Shown: positions 19,228-30,758 of the stretch, in pieces
Position numbering within the stretch: the stretch's first letter is position 1
How the letters are laid out: each line of letters opens with the position of its first letter
Origin: Triparma columacea
Taxonomy: Eukaryota; Sar; Bolidophyceae; Parmales; Triparmaceae
DNA length: 38,881 nucleotides
NCBI GenBank assembly: GCA_030267965.1
Contig: BRYA01000151.1
Location: 1 to 38,881, forward strand
Reading direction: 5' to 3'
Notes under the pieces: generated by a model
Seen by the model: only the letters and a program-made list of their open reading frames with translations
What the model was told of the DNA's origin: nothing
Databases searched by the model: none
Translations under genes and position numbers: made by a program

Positions 19228-20742
19228 TCACGGGGGCAGGAAGGGGCTCGTGCACCTTGTGACTTGGCTGAGGTCAAGGAACCCTTGCATGTTCCTTCCC
19301 CTCTGCATGGTCGCCTGGCTTGGGTGTGCCTGCATTTTGTTGTTCCTGAAGGGTACCTTCGAGGGGAGGGTGGTAATTTTCGTCCCTGTTGTGATGTTCC
19401 AGTCCTTCCCGGCGAGGGTCTCGTCTCGGAGCTTCTGTGTCCTTGCCCCGTTGATGGGAATACCCTTGTCGACAAAACACCTGGAGTGCGTGTCGAGTTC
19501 AACCCTGGACGCTCTGTTTTTCGACTGGAAGACCTTCGTCTCGGAGGCTGGGAGGACCTCCGTGTTATGGTGGAATGGGTTGTATCCCATTCTCTCAGAG
19601 GCCGTGTTGATCCTCCTCAAGTTCTCCATCCTCCTCGTTTGATGGAGCACCTTAGCGTCGACTTTCGCCTTGAGGGTTTTCCCCAGCTCCCCGTACACTC
19701 TGCTATCAAGATTCTGAACAGAATCGACTCCCTGAACCCCATTCCTGTGCCTTGTCATCATTAGGCTCTTGAGCCTATTCCTGGCCCCGTCGGCCTTGCC
19801 GATGAGTTTGTGGGCCGCAATCCTCTTGTGCTCAAACTATTATAGAAGGTGGGTTCGATGATTGTTAGTGTGGCGAGGAGCGAAGGGTCATAATCACAAG
19901 GTCAAGGCTAGTGAAGTGGGCCTCAAAAAGAGAGCAAGCGATCGACAACATTTGTCCACCAAGCAACGTCTCTCTATCAATGATGCTGCATATCACTTCC
20001 AGTGACTCCCTCGTCGCGCCGCTTCATGCCCCACACCCATGTTCCCACAACTCACCTCCATAATCTCCCTCCTTTCATCTGGAGTCAACAGGCACCTGTC
20101 GGCGTTAGGACCTCCCTTGATCAACCCAATCGGCGTCCTCGCGGGCGCCGTCGTCGGTATATTGAGGTGGAAGTTTGAGAAGGACGGCTCGTCCAGCACC
20201 ACTTCATCATAGCCTAAGTCTGGCCTTGCCCTATTCAAAGTATCGAGCTGCTCGTGTGTCTCGGGGATGCGTCTGACCTTGTCACCAGCCGTTGAGATCC
20301 CAAACACGGCACCGTCGTTCACGCAATCAAGCTCGATCACACGGTTGCCAGCAAGACCTACGGCAGAGGTGAGGTTCGGGTCCACTCTAGTTGGACGGGC
20401 ATCAAAACGGGAAAATGGCCTAAAGAGGGAGAGAAAGTGTGCGGTATTAGTGGGGTGAAGAAGTATGCATTGTAAAGGGCGATCTTAAATGCAATAAAAT
20501 AACCCCTAACCCCCAACCGATCACGCCCAACTGCCCCTCTTCATGACCAAAACACCTCACCTTGGATCAACACTCAGGCCGTCCCAAGATATGCTCGGGT
20601 CGTAGATGCTCGGGGGGCGGTCCATCAAAAGCGGAGAGGTCCTACCTCCAGCAGAAGGAGGAAGAGAGGGGGAATAGGAGTCGAGGAACCTTGTGAGTCT
20701 AGCAGGGTTCATGGCCGTGGTCTTCTTCTTTGAACGGGGCAT
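19228..20742 (-). CDS. Uncharacterised three-exon protein (384 aa)
   Basis: Exons 20561-20742, 20056-20419 and 19228-19836. Exon 1 ends in phase 2 (CCA AG|GTGAGG) and the others join cleanly: SVDPR+PFSRFDARPTRVDPNL, then REIME+FEHKRIAAHKLIGK. The protein starts MPRSKKKTTAMNP. I do not recognise the family. The C-terminal half is basic and predicted mostly helical (NRLKSLMMTRHRN, YGELGKTLKAKVDAKV, RRMENLRRIN). There is no signal peptide or membrane segment. A weak GTGCAC donor at 19255 could in principle extend it into downstream sequence, but that does not fit the GTGAG/GTAAG donors used elsewhere. Its start lies 132 bases from the divergent thioredoxin gene, so the two may share a promoter. 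Confidence 0.75.
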
Positions 20743-20874
20743 TGTAAGACTATAGGAGAGTGCCGAATAGTAGGGGCGAATGGGGGGTTGGCTGTCGAAC
20801 CGAGAAAATGGTGAAAAACAGGTTTACTGAGCTGAAAAGCAGAGAGCAGAGAGCAAAATAATTACTCGACTGCA
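20743..20874. promoter_or_regulatory. Shared divergent promoter region
   Basis: The 132 bases between the start codons of the uncharacterised minus-strand gene and the plus-strand thioredoxin gene must hold both promoters and leaders. It contains a G-rich run and an AGAGAGCAG direct repeat near 20840, but no motif I can name. Confidence 0.45.
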
Positions 20875-21554
20875 ATGTTTAAGTTTGTCCTTCTCCTTTC
20901 CTTTTTCGTCTTATCACGGGCACGTATGCCCTTCGCTCCCAATACTTTCGCTCGTGTCCTTGGAGTCAGGGGTGGTGAGGTGCACAACCTTCCAACCCTC
21001 TCCGACGTCGATGTTGCCATTGCTCAGGTGAGGAGTATGGGAGAAAGAGGGGGGGAATTTAGGGGATCGAGAAATGTTAATAGCTATATATGCTGGATAT
21101 GTAACCGTGCGCATACATTCCTTGTTTTAAAACACCTCATTTTACACTTTTTTCCAACCATCCACTCCACTCACCGCCCACCCACCTCCCACCTACCTTC
21201 AGGCTTCCAAGGATGGTAAATCCGTCGTGATAGACTTCTCCGCCACCTGGTGCGGCCCCTGCAAGATGATCGGTCCTGTGTACTCTATGCTCAGTGACGA
21301 GTTTGAGAGCGTTGTGTTTATCAAGGTTGATGTGGATGAGAATGCTGAGACTGCAGCCAAGTATGATGTTAGCGCCATGCCGACGTTCGTTTTCATAAAG
21401 GTGAGAGGGGAAGGGAAGGGGGGGGGAGACGTGAATCCTGACTACTATTTACTAACCATTTGTGCGTGAAAATCAGAATGGAGAGATTGTAGACAGGCTC
21501 TCGGGGGCTAATGCAGACAGATTGAGGGAGATGATTCAGAACCTTGCAGAGTAA
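20875..21554 (+). CDS. Thioredoxin with secretory/plastid-type presequence
   Basis: Three exons: 20875-21027, 21203-21400, 21477-21554, all phase 0; 142 aa. The thioredoxin fold carries the active site WCGPC (Cys68 and Cys71) after VVIDFSAT, the VDVDENAETAAKYDV helix region and the cis-Pro loop AMPTF. It reduces protein disulfides. Unlike cytosolic thioredoxins it has a ~45-residue N-terminal extension. A hydrophobic signal peptide (MFKFVLLLSFFVLS) is followed by RARMPFAPNTF, whose F-A-P resembles the ASAFAP motif of bipartite plastid presequences in algae with secondary plastids. Import into the plastid stroma is therefore likely; an ER or secreted location is the alternative. Confidence 0.92.
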
Positions 21555-21681
21555 CCTTTGTTGTGAGAGTGGTGTGGGGAGGATCGAGAGAAAATACACG
21601 TTAAGTTTACTCTTATAGTACTGCTTTGCTTTTAACTTTACTTTATCGTTGTGTCTTTTTGTGTTTTTTTTTCTTCTCATC

Positions 21682-23213
21682 TTACATTCCCATCCCTCCC
21701 ATTCCTCCCATCCCTCCCATTCCCGGTGGCATGCCTCCCCCCTGTGCCGCTCCCTCCGGTTCCGGTAGGTCAACGATCATGCTTTCCGTGGTCATCATGA
21801 GTCCGGCCACGCTAGCCGCGTCGACGATTCCAGTCCTCGTGACCTTCATGGGGTCGATGATACCCTTCTCGAACATGTCGACGTAAGTATCGTTCTGCGC
21901 GTCGTACCCCCACTCAACGGCGATGTCGTCCTTAATGAGGTCCCCGCATACGACCGCTCCCTCCACACCCGCGTTCGCTGCAATGGTGGAGATGGGGGCC
22001 TTGAGAGCGCGCTGGATTATCTCGACCCCGATCCTCTGGTCCATGTTCGGCATGGCCTCAGCGATGGGTCCGAGTTTGGTCGAGGCGTATAGGAGCGCCT
22101 TCCCCCCTCCCGGTACGATGCCCTCTGAGACGGCTGCACGGGTTGCGTTGAGGGCGTCGACGACGCGGTCCTTGGCCTCGCCGACCTCGACCTCGGAGGC
22201 ACCTCCGACCTTGATTACGGCGACTCCTCCGCCGAGCTTGGCGAGGCGCTCCTGGAGCTTCTCCTTCTCGTACTCGGACTTGGTCATTTCGATGGAGTTG
22301 CGGATTAGCTCGTTGCGATCGTCAAGGGCGGCCTTGTCACCGGCGCCGTCGAGGATGAGGGTGGAGTCCTTGGTGACAGTGATTTTCTTCGAGCTTCCAA
22401 GGTGTTCCTCCGTGGTGGTCTCCAGCTTCATCCCAAGGTCCTCAGAGACGACGGTGCCGCCGGTTAGGACGGCGATGTCCTGCATGGTGGCCTTGCGGTT
22501 GTCGCCGAAGCCGGGGGCCTTGACGGCGCAGATCTTGATCCCGGCGCGAAGCTTGTTGACGACTAGGGTGGCGAGGGCCTCAGACTCAACGTCCTCAGCA
22601 ATGATGAGGAGGGAGCGCTGGGACTTGACAACGCCCTCGAGGAGAGAGACGATCTGCTGGAGACTGGAGACCTTCTTCTCGACGAGGAGGATGAGGGGGT
22701 TCTCGAGCTCAACGGTTTGGTTCTTGGTGTCAGTGATGAAGTAGGGGGAGATGAAGCCGCGGTCGAACTTCATGCCCTCAACGACCTCAAGCTCGTTGTA
22801 CAGGGTCTTTCCGTCCTGGACGGTGATGACTGAAGGGAGGGGCGGGACACAAGGGGGGTTAGTTGTAGTTGTAGTAGTTGTTATTGGCTTCGCTGTATTT
22901 GTTCCCACAGAATCACATCATCTCATAAAAGAGACGGTCGATTCCCGTTCCCAATTTCCCACCAATTCCCCTTCTTACCTCCCTCGTTTCCGACCTTCTC
23001 CATGGCGTCGGAGATGAGTGATCCAATCTGCTCGTCAGAGTTGGCTGAGATGGTCCCGACCTGTGTGATCTCGTCCTTGGACGCGATGGGGCGTGCGATA
23101 TCCTCTAGTACCCTAACGACCTCGTTGACCGCAGCCTGGATTCCCCTCCTCAAGTCCGTGGGGTTCATGCCAGCAGCGACTGCCTTGCAGCCCTCGCTGT
23201 AGATGGCCCTGGT

Positions 23214-23248
<35 letters not shown>

Positions 23249-23778
23249 CGTCGTTGGTGCGGTTGGCGACGGACTTGACGAGCTGGGCTCCCATGTTCTC
23301 GTACTTGTCCTCAAACTCAATGGACTTGGCGACCGTGACTCCGTCCTTGGTAATCTTAGGGGGACCATATGGCTGATCGATGATAGCGTTGCGTCCTTTG
23401 GGTCCAAGTGTGACCTATGTAAGTGTGAATATGGTGGAAATGTGTGTAAGTGTTCTGTATGTATTTGTGGGTTGTTGTCGTGGAGGAAGTTGTTCCAAAA
23501 GGTCCTTTTTCTACTCACCTGAACACTATCAGCTAGACGATCAACACCTCTAAGCATAGCGGCACGTCCTTCAACACCAAATTTGATCCTATAGCGTGGA
23601 GAGATAGCGTAGAGAGTGAGCAAATGGACAGGAAACTAAATGTGACTCTTCCTTCCTCGACATCGTCAATTGTTCCTTAGATTGTTTAAGCTTTCTATAC
23701 AACTACTTACTCCTTTCCACTCATCATGCGGACACCATTGGTGAAGGAGGGCGTGCGTCGGGCTAGTTTTGAGAGCAT
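21682..23778 (-). CDS. HSP60: Mitochondrial chaperonin HSP60 (Cpn60, group I)
   Basis: Four exons: 23711-23778, 23519-23588, 22979-23414, 21682-22829. The phases fit the family sequence across every junction ([32 protein letters not shown]); 573 aa, the normal length. HSP60 forms the ring chaperonin that folds imported matrix proteins with HSP10 and ATP. Visible motifs are VTLGPKGRN, the ATP-site [10 protein letters not shown], and the group I signature around [12 protein letters not shown]. The Gly/Met tail ([15 protein letters not shown]) is typical of mitochondrial forms. The N-terminus [20 protein letters not shown] is basic and Ser/Thr-rich without acidic residues, as in a matrix-targeting presequence. 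The 3' ends of this gene and the thioredoxin gene converge 127 bases apart. Confidence 0.97.
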
Positions 23779-24075
23779 TATGCGTTTCGTTGAAAAAAAT
23801 GGATGAACTTTTATGGATGGTGGCTGGGAGGAAGAAAAGCAGGGGAAGGAAGCAGGACTCAGACGGCTGGAAGATGGAATTCTTTGGGATTTGAGGAACT
23901 TTATTCAACCCCGCTAGGTTTGTTGTTTAAACGTATTTGGTTATTCTCAACATGCAACCCTATCCCTTCGCTATCCTCATTATGCACCTCCGCCCTTCCC
24001 TTTGCACCTCCACCCTTTCCCTCCTTCCTTCCCTATGCACCTCCACTACCTTCCCCACCCCCCCCTATCCACACG
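23779..24075. promoter_or_regulatory. HSP60 upstream region
   Basis: 297 bases between the HSP60 start and the stop of the Cys-rich protein gene. The right half is a C/T-rich low-complexity tract with several GCACCTCC words. It must contain the HSP60 promoter; I saw no clear array of heat-shock elements. Confidence 0.4.
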
Positions 24076-27000
24076 CTAAAGAGTAATGGTCATTGCCTCG
24101 TCGCTCTTTGCCAGCTGCATCTCGTCGATGTCCGTCGCCTTAACAACCCCTCCCCCCTCCCCCCCTCCCCTCATGTCGAGCAAACCATTCGAATTCACAT
24201 GCATGATCTCCTCCCCTCCCCCCCCGTCGATAGAGAACGCGCTGTCAAAGTTCGCGAATCCTCCCCCCCCCTCCGCCCCTCCTCCCCCTCCGCCCCTCAA
24301 GTTGTCAAAGTCCTCGTCCAAGACCTTTGCCTTGCCAACGCCTCCCTCCCCAACCTCAGGCATCCTCTCCTCATCGACCTTGCCGTAGTCNNNNNNNNNN
24401 NNNNNNNNNNNNNNNNNNNNNNNNNNNNNCCCTCCGACTGCGAGGGCGACGTAAGGAGGGAACGTGGTTGAAGTCTCGGGGACCCTCCCTTGCTGCTCAT
24501 CGTCCCTCCCCCCCTCGTCGTCCTTCCCTCCTCCCCCCCCTCCCCCGCCCCCACCGTCCTTCCCGTCGTCCTCAGAGGGCTCCATCCCAAGGCAAACAGC
24601 CTCGAACTTCTTGGCCTTCATCGCCGTCTCCTTCTCAAACTCCTCGAAGCACCCACTGGGCAAACCGTAATCCTCGAGCATGCTTTCCTCCACCATGTCG
24701 TTATCCAAGATGCAAGTTTTAATATCCCCGCACCATTTCTCCTCAATCCCCCCCTGTAAGCACTCGTCCACATGCCCCCCAAGGTCTACGCACGCCTCTT
24801 CAAACTCGTCGCATAGTTCCCCAATCAGACAGCTCGCCTGTTTAACCTGTCCGAGGTCAAAAGGTTCCTGCCCTGGGAAGGAGAACTCGCACGGGTCAGG
24901 TAGGTTCCCGTAGAGTCCGTTGTTGCACGAGCAGTACTTCTTAGGGTTATCGTAGATGTTCTTTATGTACTTGTTAACAGCACTATCCTCACCGCCATCT
25001 TCGGCTGCTTCGTTTAGGGCTTCGAAACACTTAGACATACCAGAACCTGAAAGGACGGCGCAAGCGTCAACTAAGGAGGAAAAATTATCCAAATCACCAG
25101 ACGAACCACCGAAATCACGAACGAGCTGAACGACCTCCCAATCCGTACACTGACCGAACTAAGGGGAAGGAAAGGGGGGGGGGGGTTTGGGGGTGGAATA
25201 TTCCGTTAGAAATATTAACAAAGGTGCTCACGGGAGTGAGGTGGGGGGGGGACAAAACTCTCACTGCAATCCTACTACACCCCCCCTCACCTGTATGATA
25301 GCCGTGCCAAGTTGCGGGTCAAAGTTGCACTCCATAAGTTCGTCCTTGTCGACCCTATCGTAGATCATGGCGCAGTCTCCAAAGTCAATATGCCCTTCAT
25401 GCTCCTCTTCCCCGCAGAAGTCCTTGTACTTTTTCATCTTTGAGCTGAAGGAGTTTTCCACATCCTCCTCCTCAAGGCAGGTCTCCGGAATGTTCATTAG
25501 AGAGCACTGGAGAGAGCAGTCGTAAGTCGTAACGCCGGGGTTAGCGAGGCCTGCGTTGTTGAGGCATGTTAAGATACCTGATTCGACTATGTCGCATGTC
25601 TGTTGAAGCTGGATTTTGTAGAGTGGGGGGAATTAAATGGGTGAGAAAAAACGAGGTTGCTGTTAGGGAGCTCACTGTGCGACGACTGTGCGACGACTAG
25701 TGCAAACCCTCAAACGACTCGCTTCGCTCGTTTCTCACCTCGTCGCAGATTTCGTCAAAGTAACAGCTGAACCGTTTCGCCTGGCCCAAATCCCCCACCC
25801 CGCTGAACTGGCAGGAAGGGACGTCGTCGTAGAATTTCTCATTGCAATTGCAGTACTTCTGAGGGTCCGTAACCAAATCTGATATGAAAGGCCTGAGCGG
25901 GTTATCCTCGTCAGTGGCAAGCTCCGTGATGGCAGCTACGCACCCCGCATCGGGGGGCTGGATGTCGCCGTCTTCACCTTCTCCCCCCCCGCTGCCCCCT
26001 GCTCCCCCGCAAGCCTCGATAACCTCAGCGAACGACGCGGCACCCCCAGTGACAACATCAATTACTTCAGTCAATGACCAGCCTGTGCAGGTGGAAAATT
26101 GATTTATCGCGAGCGATGCGGTACCCACATCAATGAAGCCGCACGTTGGGCTCTCTCCCTCCCCAGCGTCACACTGGTCAAAATCAATATCAATCGGGAG
26201 GTCATCCAAGATGCCCCCCCCCTCTTCCTCGTCCTCTTCCTCGTCGCCCCTGGCGACCTCCACAGCTGTGTGCTCCACAGGCACGACGGCGCTGCCGGCC
26301 TCCACCTCTAAGTCTCCAAAGACCTCAAGCATGTTCTCGGCTTCTGCAGCCTCTTCAATCTCTGTTGTCATGACATCTCCCTCTTCTCCATCCCCATCAA
26401 CGGCGACCTGGAAACTTTGAACGATATCGTTAACGATAACATTGTCATCAACACTGGAGCAGTCCCCATTGTCGCAAGCGACAACCTTCACGGCGGAGAA
26501 TTCCACATCAGTGACTTGAGAAAGTCCACCCTCCTCATCATCGAGGCGGCGGTTATCTCCCAGTTCGACCCCCCCGATCTTAGTGACCGTCACCTTGACC
26601 CCATTGAGAATCTTCATCATGGCATGTTCGAGGACCTTAGCGTACTTGTGGAGTTTCTCGGAGTCGTCTATGGGAGCAGGGGCTGAGGATTTGAACTGAA
26701 AGCCGGACGAGAAGGTAATTTCCAGGCTGCAAGGGAAAGGTGGTTAGAAAGGGAGATGCAATGGAGCTATACTTCCCCATTTCATACCGAATCTTACCTT
26801 GTCTCCTCCTCCTCCTCCTCCTCCTCCTCTTCATCACCCTCCTCTTCATCACCCTCCTCTTCACCCCCACTCTCTTCGCAGGCGGCGTCGTACGATAAAA
26901 GCTTGGCCTCGAGATCTCCCTCGATGGCATGCCTCATGCAGCCGGTGGGTAGCTCGAAGTCGTGGCAAGATTCTTCGCAGTTCACATCATTACCAAGCTC

Positions 27001-27906
27001 ACCCATGGCACGGTCCACGCAATCCTCAATCTTGTTCCCGATCGTCTTACAGGTCGTCTCTATCTCCTGGCAGAACTCGTTCATCAGACAGGAAGCAAGC
27101 AGCGCATCGTTGGTGTCGATTGCATCCCCCCCAAAATTCCCGTTATACATGCACTGGGGGAGGCTGCCGAGCATATCCTTGTTACAACCACAGTACTTGT
27201 CTGGATCGTCGTAAATATCTGAAATATATTCATGAAGAGGGTTATCCGTGTCTTCAGAAGCTTCGTGGATTGCATGGAGGCACCCCTCGGGGTCAGTGGT
27301 AATATCGTCCAAATCACCGCAAGCTGAAATGAGCTGTCCGAAGCTTGCTTCACCATCCAAGAGACTCACTATCAAATCCCATGCATTCCAGTCAGTGCAC
27401 TGCTTGAAATCGTTCATAGTACTGATAATCGCAAGCCCATTCCCAATGTTGCAGGAACGGCTTGAGGAACCCCCGTAGGTTGTCGTACAGTGGTCAAAAT
27501 CAAAGGCAGGCTCAACGCCAAAATCAGGGTCCACAGGGATAGTAGGAACAGAGCACGTCACATCGAAATACTCGTAGGCGAGTTGAATACTGTCCAGAGT
27601 AAGACCATCTTCCGGGACATCCTCGTCAAGGCATCCTTGGGGAAAAGCATCCTTGTTGCAATCGCGCCCACAAGATATTCCAGACTCGTCGGGCATCTGA
27701 CCGCCCATCAATGATCCCATCGAAAACCCAGCAGCTTCCAAGCATGAAGTGATTTCAGAGAGGTCGGCCGAACAGGAAGGCGGGTCCTCATCTGCATTTT
27801 CGTCTCCTAAGAGGCTTCGCGTCCTTTCAGAGGCAAATGCTGTGGGAATAGCGAGCCCAAGCAAGGCGAAGACGACCACAATGATGTGGAGAGGTTGCCT
27901 AAGCAT
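24076..27906 (-). CDS. Large secreted Cys-rich modular protein, probable type I membrane protein
   Basis: Four exons: 26798-27906, 25739-26726, 25291-25608, 24076-25158; about 1165 aa including 13 unknown residues at the gap. I choose the ATG at 27906 because MLRQPLHIIVVVFALLGLAIPTAFA is a clear signal peptide. The family is not recognised. A two-part module repeats three times: part A starts CTDW or CTGW and contains a KYCxCN motif; part B has about eight Cys around a C-x3-C pair followed by a P-x-x-C-type motif. An extra part B precedes the first A. A ~230-aa acidic insert lies between modules 1 and 2. After module 3 come a Gly/Asp-rich stretch, a hydrophobic start (YVALAVGG) running into the gap, and an acidic Gly-rich tail. 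Disulfide-bonded surface or wall protein is my inference. Confidence 0.8.
24391..24429. other. 39-base run of N (assembly gap)
   Basis: A gap of 39 unknown bases inside the last exon of the Cys-rich protein. Its length is a multiple of three and the frame is open on both sides, so the gap size is probably right or close. It begins right after a hydrophobic stretch and very likely hides the rest of a membrane-spanning helix. Confidence 0.98.
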
Positions 27907-27924
27907 TTTTGGCAGAGAAGAACT

Positions 27925-27962
27925 CCAAATGCCAAGCAAGTCCAAGCAAGTCCAAGCAAGCA
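27925..27962. repeat. Short CAAGTCCAAG direct repeat
   Basis: Three tandem, nearly perfect copies of an AAGCAAGTCC-like word just upstream of the Cys-rich protein start, in its presumed leader or promoter. It is short, and function is unknown. Confidence 0.6.
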
Positions 27963-28023
27963 GTTCAGGAAGCAGACAAAGCTGGAAATGCGATATTTAC
28001 GTATACGTAGCTATTCTCTTAAA

Positions 28024-30758
28024 TTACAACTCGCCGTCTTCACTCCCAGCGCCGCTGCGAAGTATTCTCCCCCCGTCCTCGAACCTGACGATCAACCACT
28101 CGTTTCCTTGCTCCATCCACTGTTCCTTCTTATCCTTCCCAATTTCGTCCCCTGGCACGCAATTGGACGTTTTCACCTTTCCACTTTCGTTCCCTGCATT
28201 CACGCAGAGGTGCTTGGCCTGCTTGCCCCCCCCCTTCCTGGTCTTCGACTCAACGAGGTGCTTAGGAATGTTGAGGTGAATACTGCAGTCGAGCGTGGTG
28301 CTTCCGCCAAACGAGAAATACTGGTTCCAACGCCCAGTGCACATGTACATTAAAAAGTCGCCCCCCGGAACGCTGTTTTCTCCCTCGACGTCTAGGCACA
28401 TGCTTTCATGGTCGCTGTTGCTTGCACCCATGATTGAGCAGGTTGGCCCAATCTTTGAGAAGAGTCCCTCTCCGGTCTCGAGGCACCGCCCTGGGCTGAA
28501 AGTGAGATTCCCGTCGGTGGAACACGGGCCAATGCTCCACTTCATGTGTTCCGGGACTTGCACACTGTTCGGGATTACTCGGCTCTGCGGCGAGCGAGGG
28601 AAGAAAAACGATAAGATGGGTTAGACCTAAACAATCGCAAATACATACAACCAAAAATGTTAATCACGTAGCTTGTGCATGCACAATCTCACCTCCCATC
28701 CAGCATCCATCTGGATCCCTTCGAAACACTCTGTGTATATTATCTCCTTCCCGTCCACGCTCCTAGTGAGGCAGGCTGGCTTCCCTCCTACGGTATCCTT
28801 CTTCACAATTATGACGTTCTCCCCGTCAGGGAAAAACTTCTTAGGCGCAAACCTTCCATCCTCGCTGTTCCTCTTTCTGTCAAGTATGTCTAAAATCTCA
28901 ACGTCGACGTCCTCGCTGAACTTCCTTGCAAAGAGTCCCTTACTCAGCTCCAAAACTGGGAGGTAATCGTATGTCATTGTCGTTGGGGATCTTCCGCAGT
29001 GGTCAGGGTCAGGCATGAGGCATTTAGCGGGGTCGCGCTCGTGCCTCTCTTTCTTGTTGTTCTCCCAGTCATCGAACTGCATGTGAAGCAGGTTTTCATT
29101 CTCGTGCTTGTCGCAGTATGGGGAGTTTTTAAACACGGTGGCAAAAAAGTTTTCATCAGCCACTACGACCGACTGCAGAGATTAGAGGAATCGAGCGATC
29201 GGGGGGCGATGACGCGTTAGAGTAGTGCTGCAGAACTCTTGTCTAATCTTAGCTCACCTTAGCGTACTCCATGTAGTTGGCCACAAAAGCTGAAGTGCCG
29301 TCAACCATGTATTCGGCGAACTCTCTACTAATGATGAACCACTGCGAGCCGACGAACATCGGCACGTCCCTGGGGATAGCCTGACGGTAGATCCTGTGCA
29401 CCTTGTCGTCACACTCAACAAACTTGTGCCAGTTCTTTGGATTGGGTCTATTGGGGTTCGGCCGAACTTCGATAAGGTTCACGTCGAGGGGGAAGGAGTT
29501 CAGCGTCTCCCGGATCTCTTTGTTGGACTTCAGGGGGTAGCTCGTCGAGGCGATATTAATGACGCGGTGGAAGTCAAAGGGAGCCCCTGGCCTTCCGATT
29601 CCGAAGGCGTACTCGATTGCATTTAGAGTGCTTTCGACGACCGAGTAACCTCCCCAGTTCACTCCAACTCTATACTCGTCGGGGAGGACATGCACCAAGG
29701 GGTGTTGGGCGTAGTGCTGGGGGGCGTAGAGGAGGGTCAGTTGGTGCTGAGTGAGTGGTGTACTTGTATTTTCGTCGCCTCTTGTTTCGTCCGCTCTCTT
29801 CTCACCTCCTTCAGAAAGTTCTGAGTATCTTCCGACTTGGCCTTGGCATCCACATGGATAATGAACGTGTGCCCAAGGTCTTCAAGAGCGGAAACGAGCC
29901 GGACAGTCTGCATCGGTTTCTCGTGAGTCATGATTAGGTAGAGAAGTTTCAAATCTTTCGGGTCGTCAAGCTTAAACCCAGTGGAGTTGGAGTTGCTGTG
30001 CTTGTTGTCATTCTTATTTGTGATTCGGCGTGGACATTCTGTCGTAAAACTGTGTTCCTGGTAAGGCAGGGAGGACTGTGTGGGAGGGCGTAACACCGGG
30101 TAAGAGCAAAGATTGGGCAACAACAAGGTGGCGATTCTCCTGACAAGTTTCTTCTCACCTCCCGGCCAATAGCTCCAAGGTACTCACTGAAAGCCTCAGC
30201 GATCAGTTTCCTGCACTCCGCACTCTTAGCATCTTCGAAGATGCCCTCTAATCTGCTTTGAAGCTGCACGGACGGAGGGTGAGGGTTGGTTGAGAAGGCA
30301 AGGGAAGGGAGGGGGGCAAGGTTAAATTTTTCTGTCCTCACCTTACTGGATATTGCAGCCAAGCCATTTTTGGCAGCCTCGGCAGCACTTCCTTCGAATA
30401 TTGACGCGTTCACGACCTCCAGCGACTTCTTCCTTTCGACTGTTTGACCCATGGGCAAGTCTGCTTGTCCCGTCTCTTTGATCCTGCCCCTTCTAAAGTC
30501 TTTGGGCGACATCTTTCCGCCATTTTTTTGGTTCCCCTCCTTCCATTGCCCTTTTGATGTCGATACCGGATCTATTTTGGGCGTCTTGGCCTGAGGAGGT
30601 ATTGAAGGAGGGGGCTGGGGAGGTGAGCCGATTTCGTTAACCTGGGCATCTTCTCCTGGTTCAGCCTTACGGCCAAACCACTCGAACCCAAATGTCGGCG
30701 AAAGAAGGAGGAGGAAGAGGAGAAGGACGGCGAGAGAGGAGGTTGCAGTGGTTGCCAT
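28024..30758 (-). CDS. GT14 xylosyltransferase-like enzyme with C-terminal ricin-type lectin
   Basis: Six exons: 30342-30758, 30159-30263, 29806-30057, 29258-29716, 28693-29172, 28024-28584, all phase 0; 757 aa. MATTATSSLAVLLLFLLLLSPTFGF is a signal peptide or type II anchor, followed by a Pro/Lys-rich stem. The catalytic part matches Core-2/I-branching and peptide O-xylosyltransferases (GT14): LKLLYLIMTHEKPMQTVRLV, HTFIIHVDAK, NWGGYSVVESTLNAIEYA, NIASTSYPLKSNKEIRETL, GSQWFIISREFAEYMV and VVVADENFFATVFKNS. These enzymes add xylose or GlcNAc to proteins in the Golgi. The last ~180 residues have Cys-rich ricin-B-like units (MCLDVEG to GRWNQYFSF, then KHLCVNAG), so the enzyme may bind the glycans it modifies. 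The acceptor of exon 3 could lie 18 bases upstream, in frame. It lies 117 bases upstream of the Cys-rich gene, same strand. Confidence 0.88.

Noticed and set aside
19005..19256. Extra 3' exon of the uncharacterised gene using a GTGCAC donor
   Set aside because: Donor unlike the GTGAG/GTAAG pattern elsewhere; the downstream segment is better explained as the BspA leader because it is duplicated together with BspA.
21923..22744. Plus-strand ORF of 273 codons
   Set aside because: Antisense shadow of HSP60 exon 4; Ser/Arg-rich composition with no domain.
24464..24759. Pro/Ser-rich plus-strand ORFs
   Set aside because: Antisense of the Gly/Asp-rich stretch of the Cys-rich protein; low complexity.
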